Both the position numbers and the translations under genes were made by a program. Shown here piece after piece: positions 44,835-45,059 of a stretch of DNA of 45,059 nt (its first letter is position 1; each line of letters starts with the position of its first letter). Source of the DNA: Paraburkholderia sp. UYCP14C (GTDB lineage: Bacteria > Pseudomonadota > Gammaproteobacteria > Burkholderiales > Burkholderiaceae); the NCBI RefSeq assembly GCF_004197395.1, contig NZ_SELS01000062.1, positions 1-45,059 on the forward strand. The letters are read 5' to 3'. The notes beneath the pieces are model-generated. The model saw only the letters and a program-made list of their open reading frames with translations. It ran no database searches and had not been told where the DNA came from.

Positions 44835-44937
44835 TCCAGCGGATTGCGTGCAGAGGGTATTACCGAAGGAGGCTGAATAGAAGAAAGAAGAAATGACACG
44901 AAAGAGTCGTCACTTCCGATTTCGGGCGCGTAAACGC

Positions 44938-44967
44938 AGAAACCCCACCGCTGAGGGTGGGGTTTCT
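44938..44967 (-). terminator. rRNA operon terminator
   Basis: A perfect 12-bp stem AGAAACCCCACC (44938-44949) with GGTGGGGTTTCT (44956-44967) and a 6-base loop, 13 bases beyond the 3' end of the 5S gene on the minus strand. Confidence 0.9.
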
Positions 44968-44980
44968 GAATGGATAAGGA

Positions 44981-45059
44981 GCCTGACGATTACCTACTTT
45001 CACACGGGCAATCCGCACTATCATCGGCGTGGAGTCGTTTCACGGTCCTGTTCGGGATG
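44981..45059 (-). rRNA. rrf: 5S ribosomal RNA (partial, 3' part)
   Basis: Reading the minus strand from the right edge: CCCGAACAGGACCGTGAAAC, then GACTCCACGCCGATGATAGT, then GCGGATTGCCCGTGTGAAAG, then TAGGTAATCGTCAGGC. This is the 3' two-thirds of a 5S rRNA and ends at about 44981. The gene and presumably the 23S/16S genes continue off the right edge, so the window stops at the end of an rRNA operon. Confidence 0.95.

Overview
The window looks like a chromosomal segment of a high-GC betaproteobacterium of the Burkholderia/Paraburkholderia type. This rests on codon use, on gene neighbourhoods I associate with that group (acs with DUF4212 and an ActP-like symporter, uvrB divergent from an aromatic aminotransferase, a LysR gene divergent from a pirin, hemP, DUF3563) and on the 5S rRNA sequence at the right edge. 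Species assignment would need a database search. Nearly all of the window is ordinary chromosomal backbone. No CRISPR array, prophage, transposase or biosynthetic cluster was seen.

Layout. (1) 1-6335: a six-gene Mrp/Pha-type Na+(K+)/H+ antiporter operon, with MrpA and MrpB fused. (2) 6483-9187: a LuxR-type response regulator and a hybrid histidine kinase, converging with 8 bp between their stops. (3) About 9240-11620: a small patch with shorter, less conserved genes. It holds a GMC-oxidoreductase remnant, an exported hypothetical, a lipoprotein and a frameshifted membrane-protein remnant, and it ends at tRNA-Ser(GGA). (4) 11790-16381 (minus): acetyl-CoA synthetase, DUF4212 protein and ActP-like symporter, an acetate or small-acid uptake and activation unit. 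(5) 16855-20108: a DMT transporter, a UPF0114 protein and class I fumarase. (6) 20309-24792: bacterioferritin, glutamate racemase, bacterioferritin-associated ferredoxin behind a Fur-type promoter, a 20-residue membrane microprotein ORF, tonB-exbB-exbD and a 39-residue exported peptide. (7) 24945-28610: LysR/pirin, an OsmC-like protein, a DUF1857/SRPBCC protein and hemP. (8) 28900-32245 (minus): the ftrABCD iron(II) uptake operon behind a strong Fur box. (9) 32573-36384: uvrB and tyrB, divergent. (10) 36540-40753: 3-hydroxybutyrate dehydrogenase with a patatin-like hydrolase, an aldo/keto reductase and rlmJ. (11) 40831-42838: an orphan substrate-binding protein, a proline-rich exported protein and a DUF3563 microprotein. 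(12) 43140-44834: cueR divergent from a copper chaperone gene and an RmlD-like reductase. (13) The 3' end of an rRNA operon (5S, minus strand) with its terminator.

The strongest theme is iron. Storage (bfr), release (bfd), TonB energisation (tonB-exbBD), haem uptake accessory (hemP) and ferrous uptake (ftrABCD) lie within 12 kb, and at least two have recognisable Fur-like operators. Copper appears separately as a CueR switch with a textbook 19-bp promoter spacer that faces cueR itself.

I did not find a large undescribed system. The best candidates for something new are small: the 20-aa membrane peptide upstream of tonB, the 39-aa exported peptide next to exbD, a perfect 15-bp palindrome cradling a -10-like element upstream of rlmJ, a bacterioferritin with Thr where E. 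coli has ferroxidase ligand Glu127, and two gene remnants beside tRNA-Ser.
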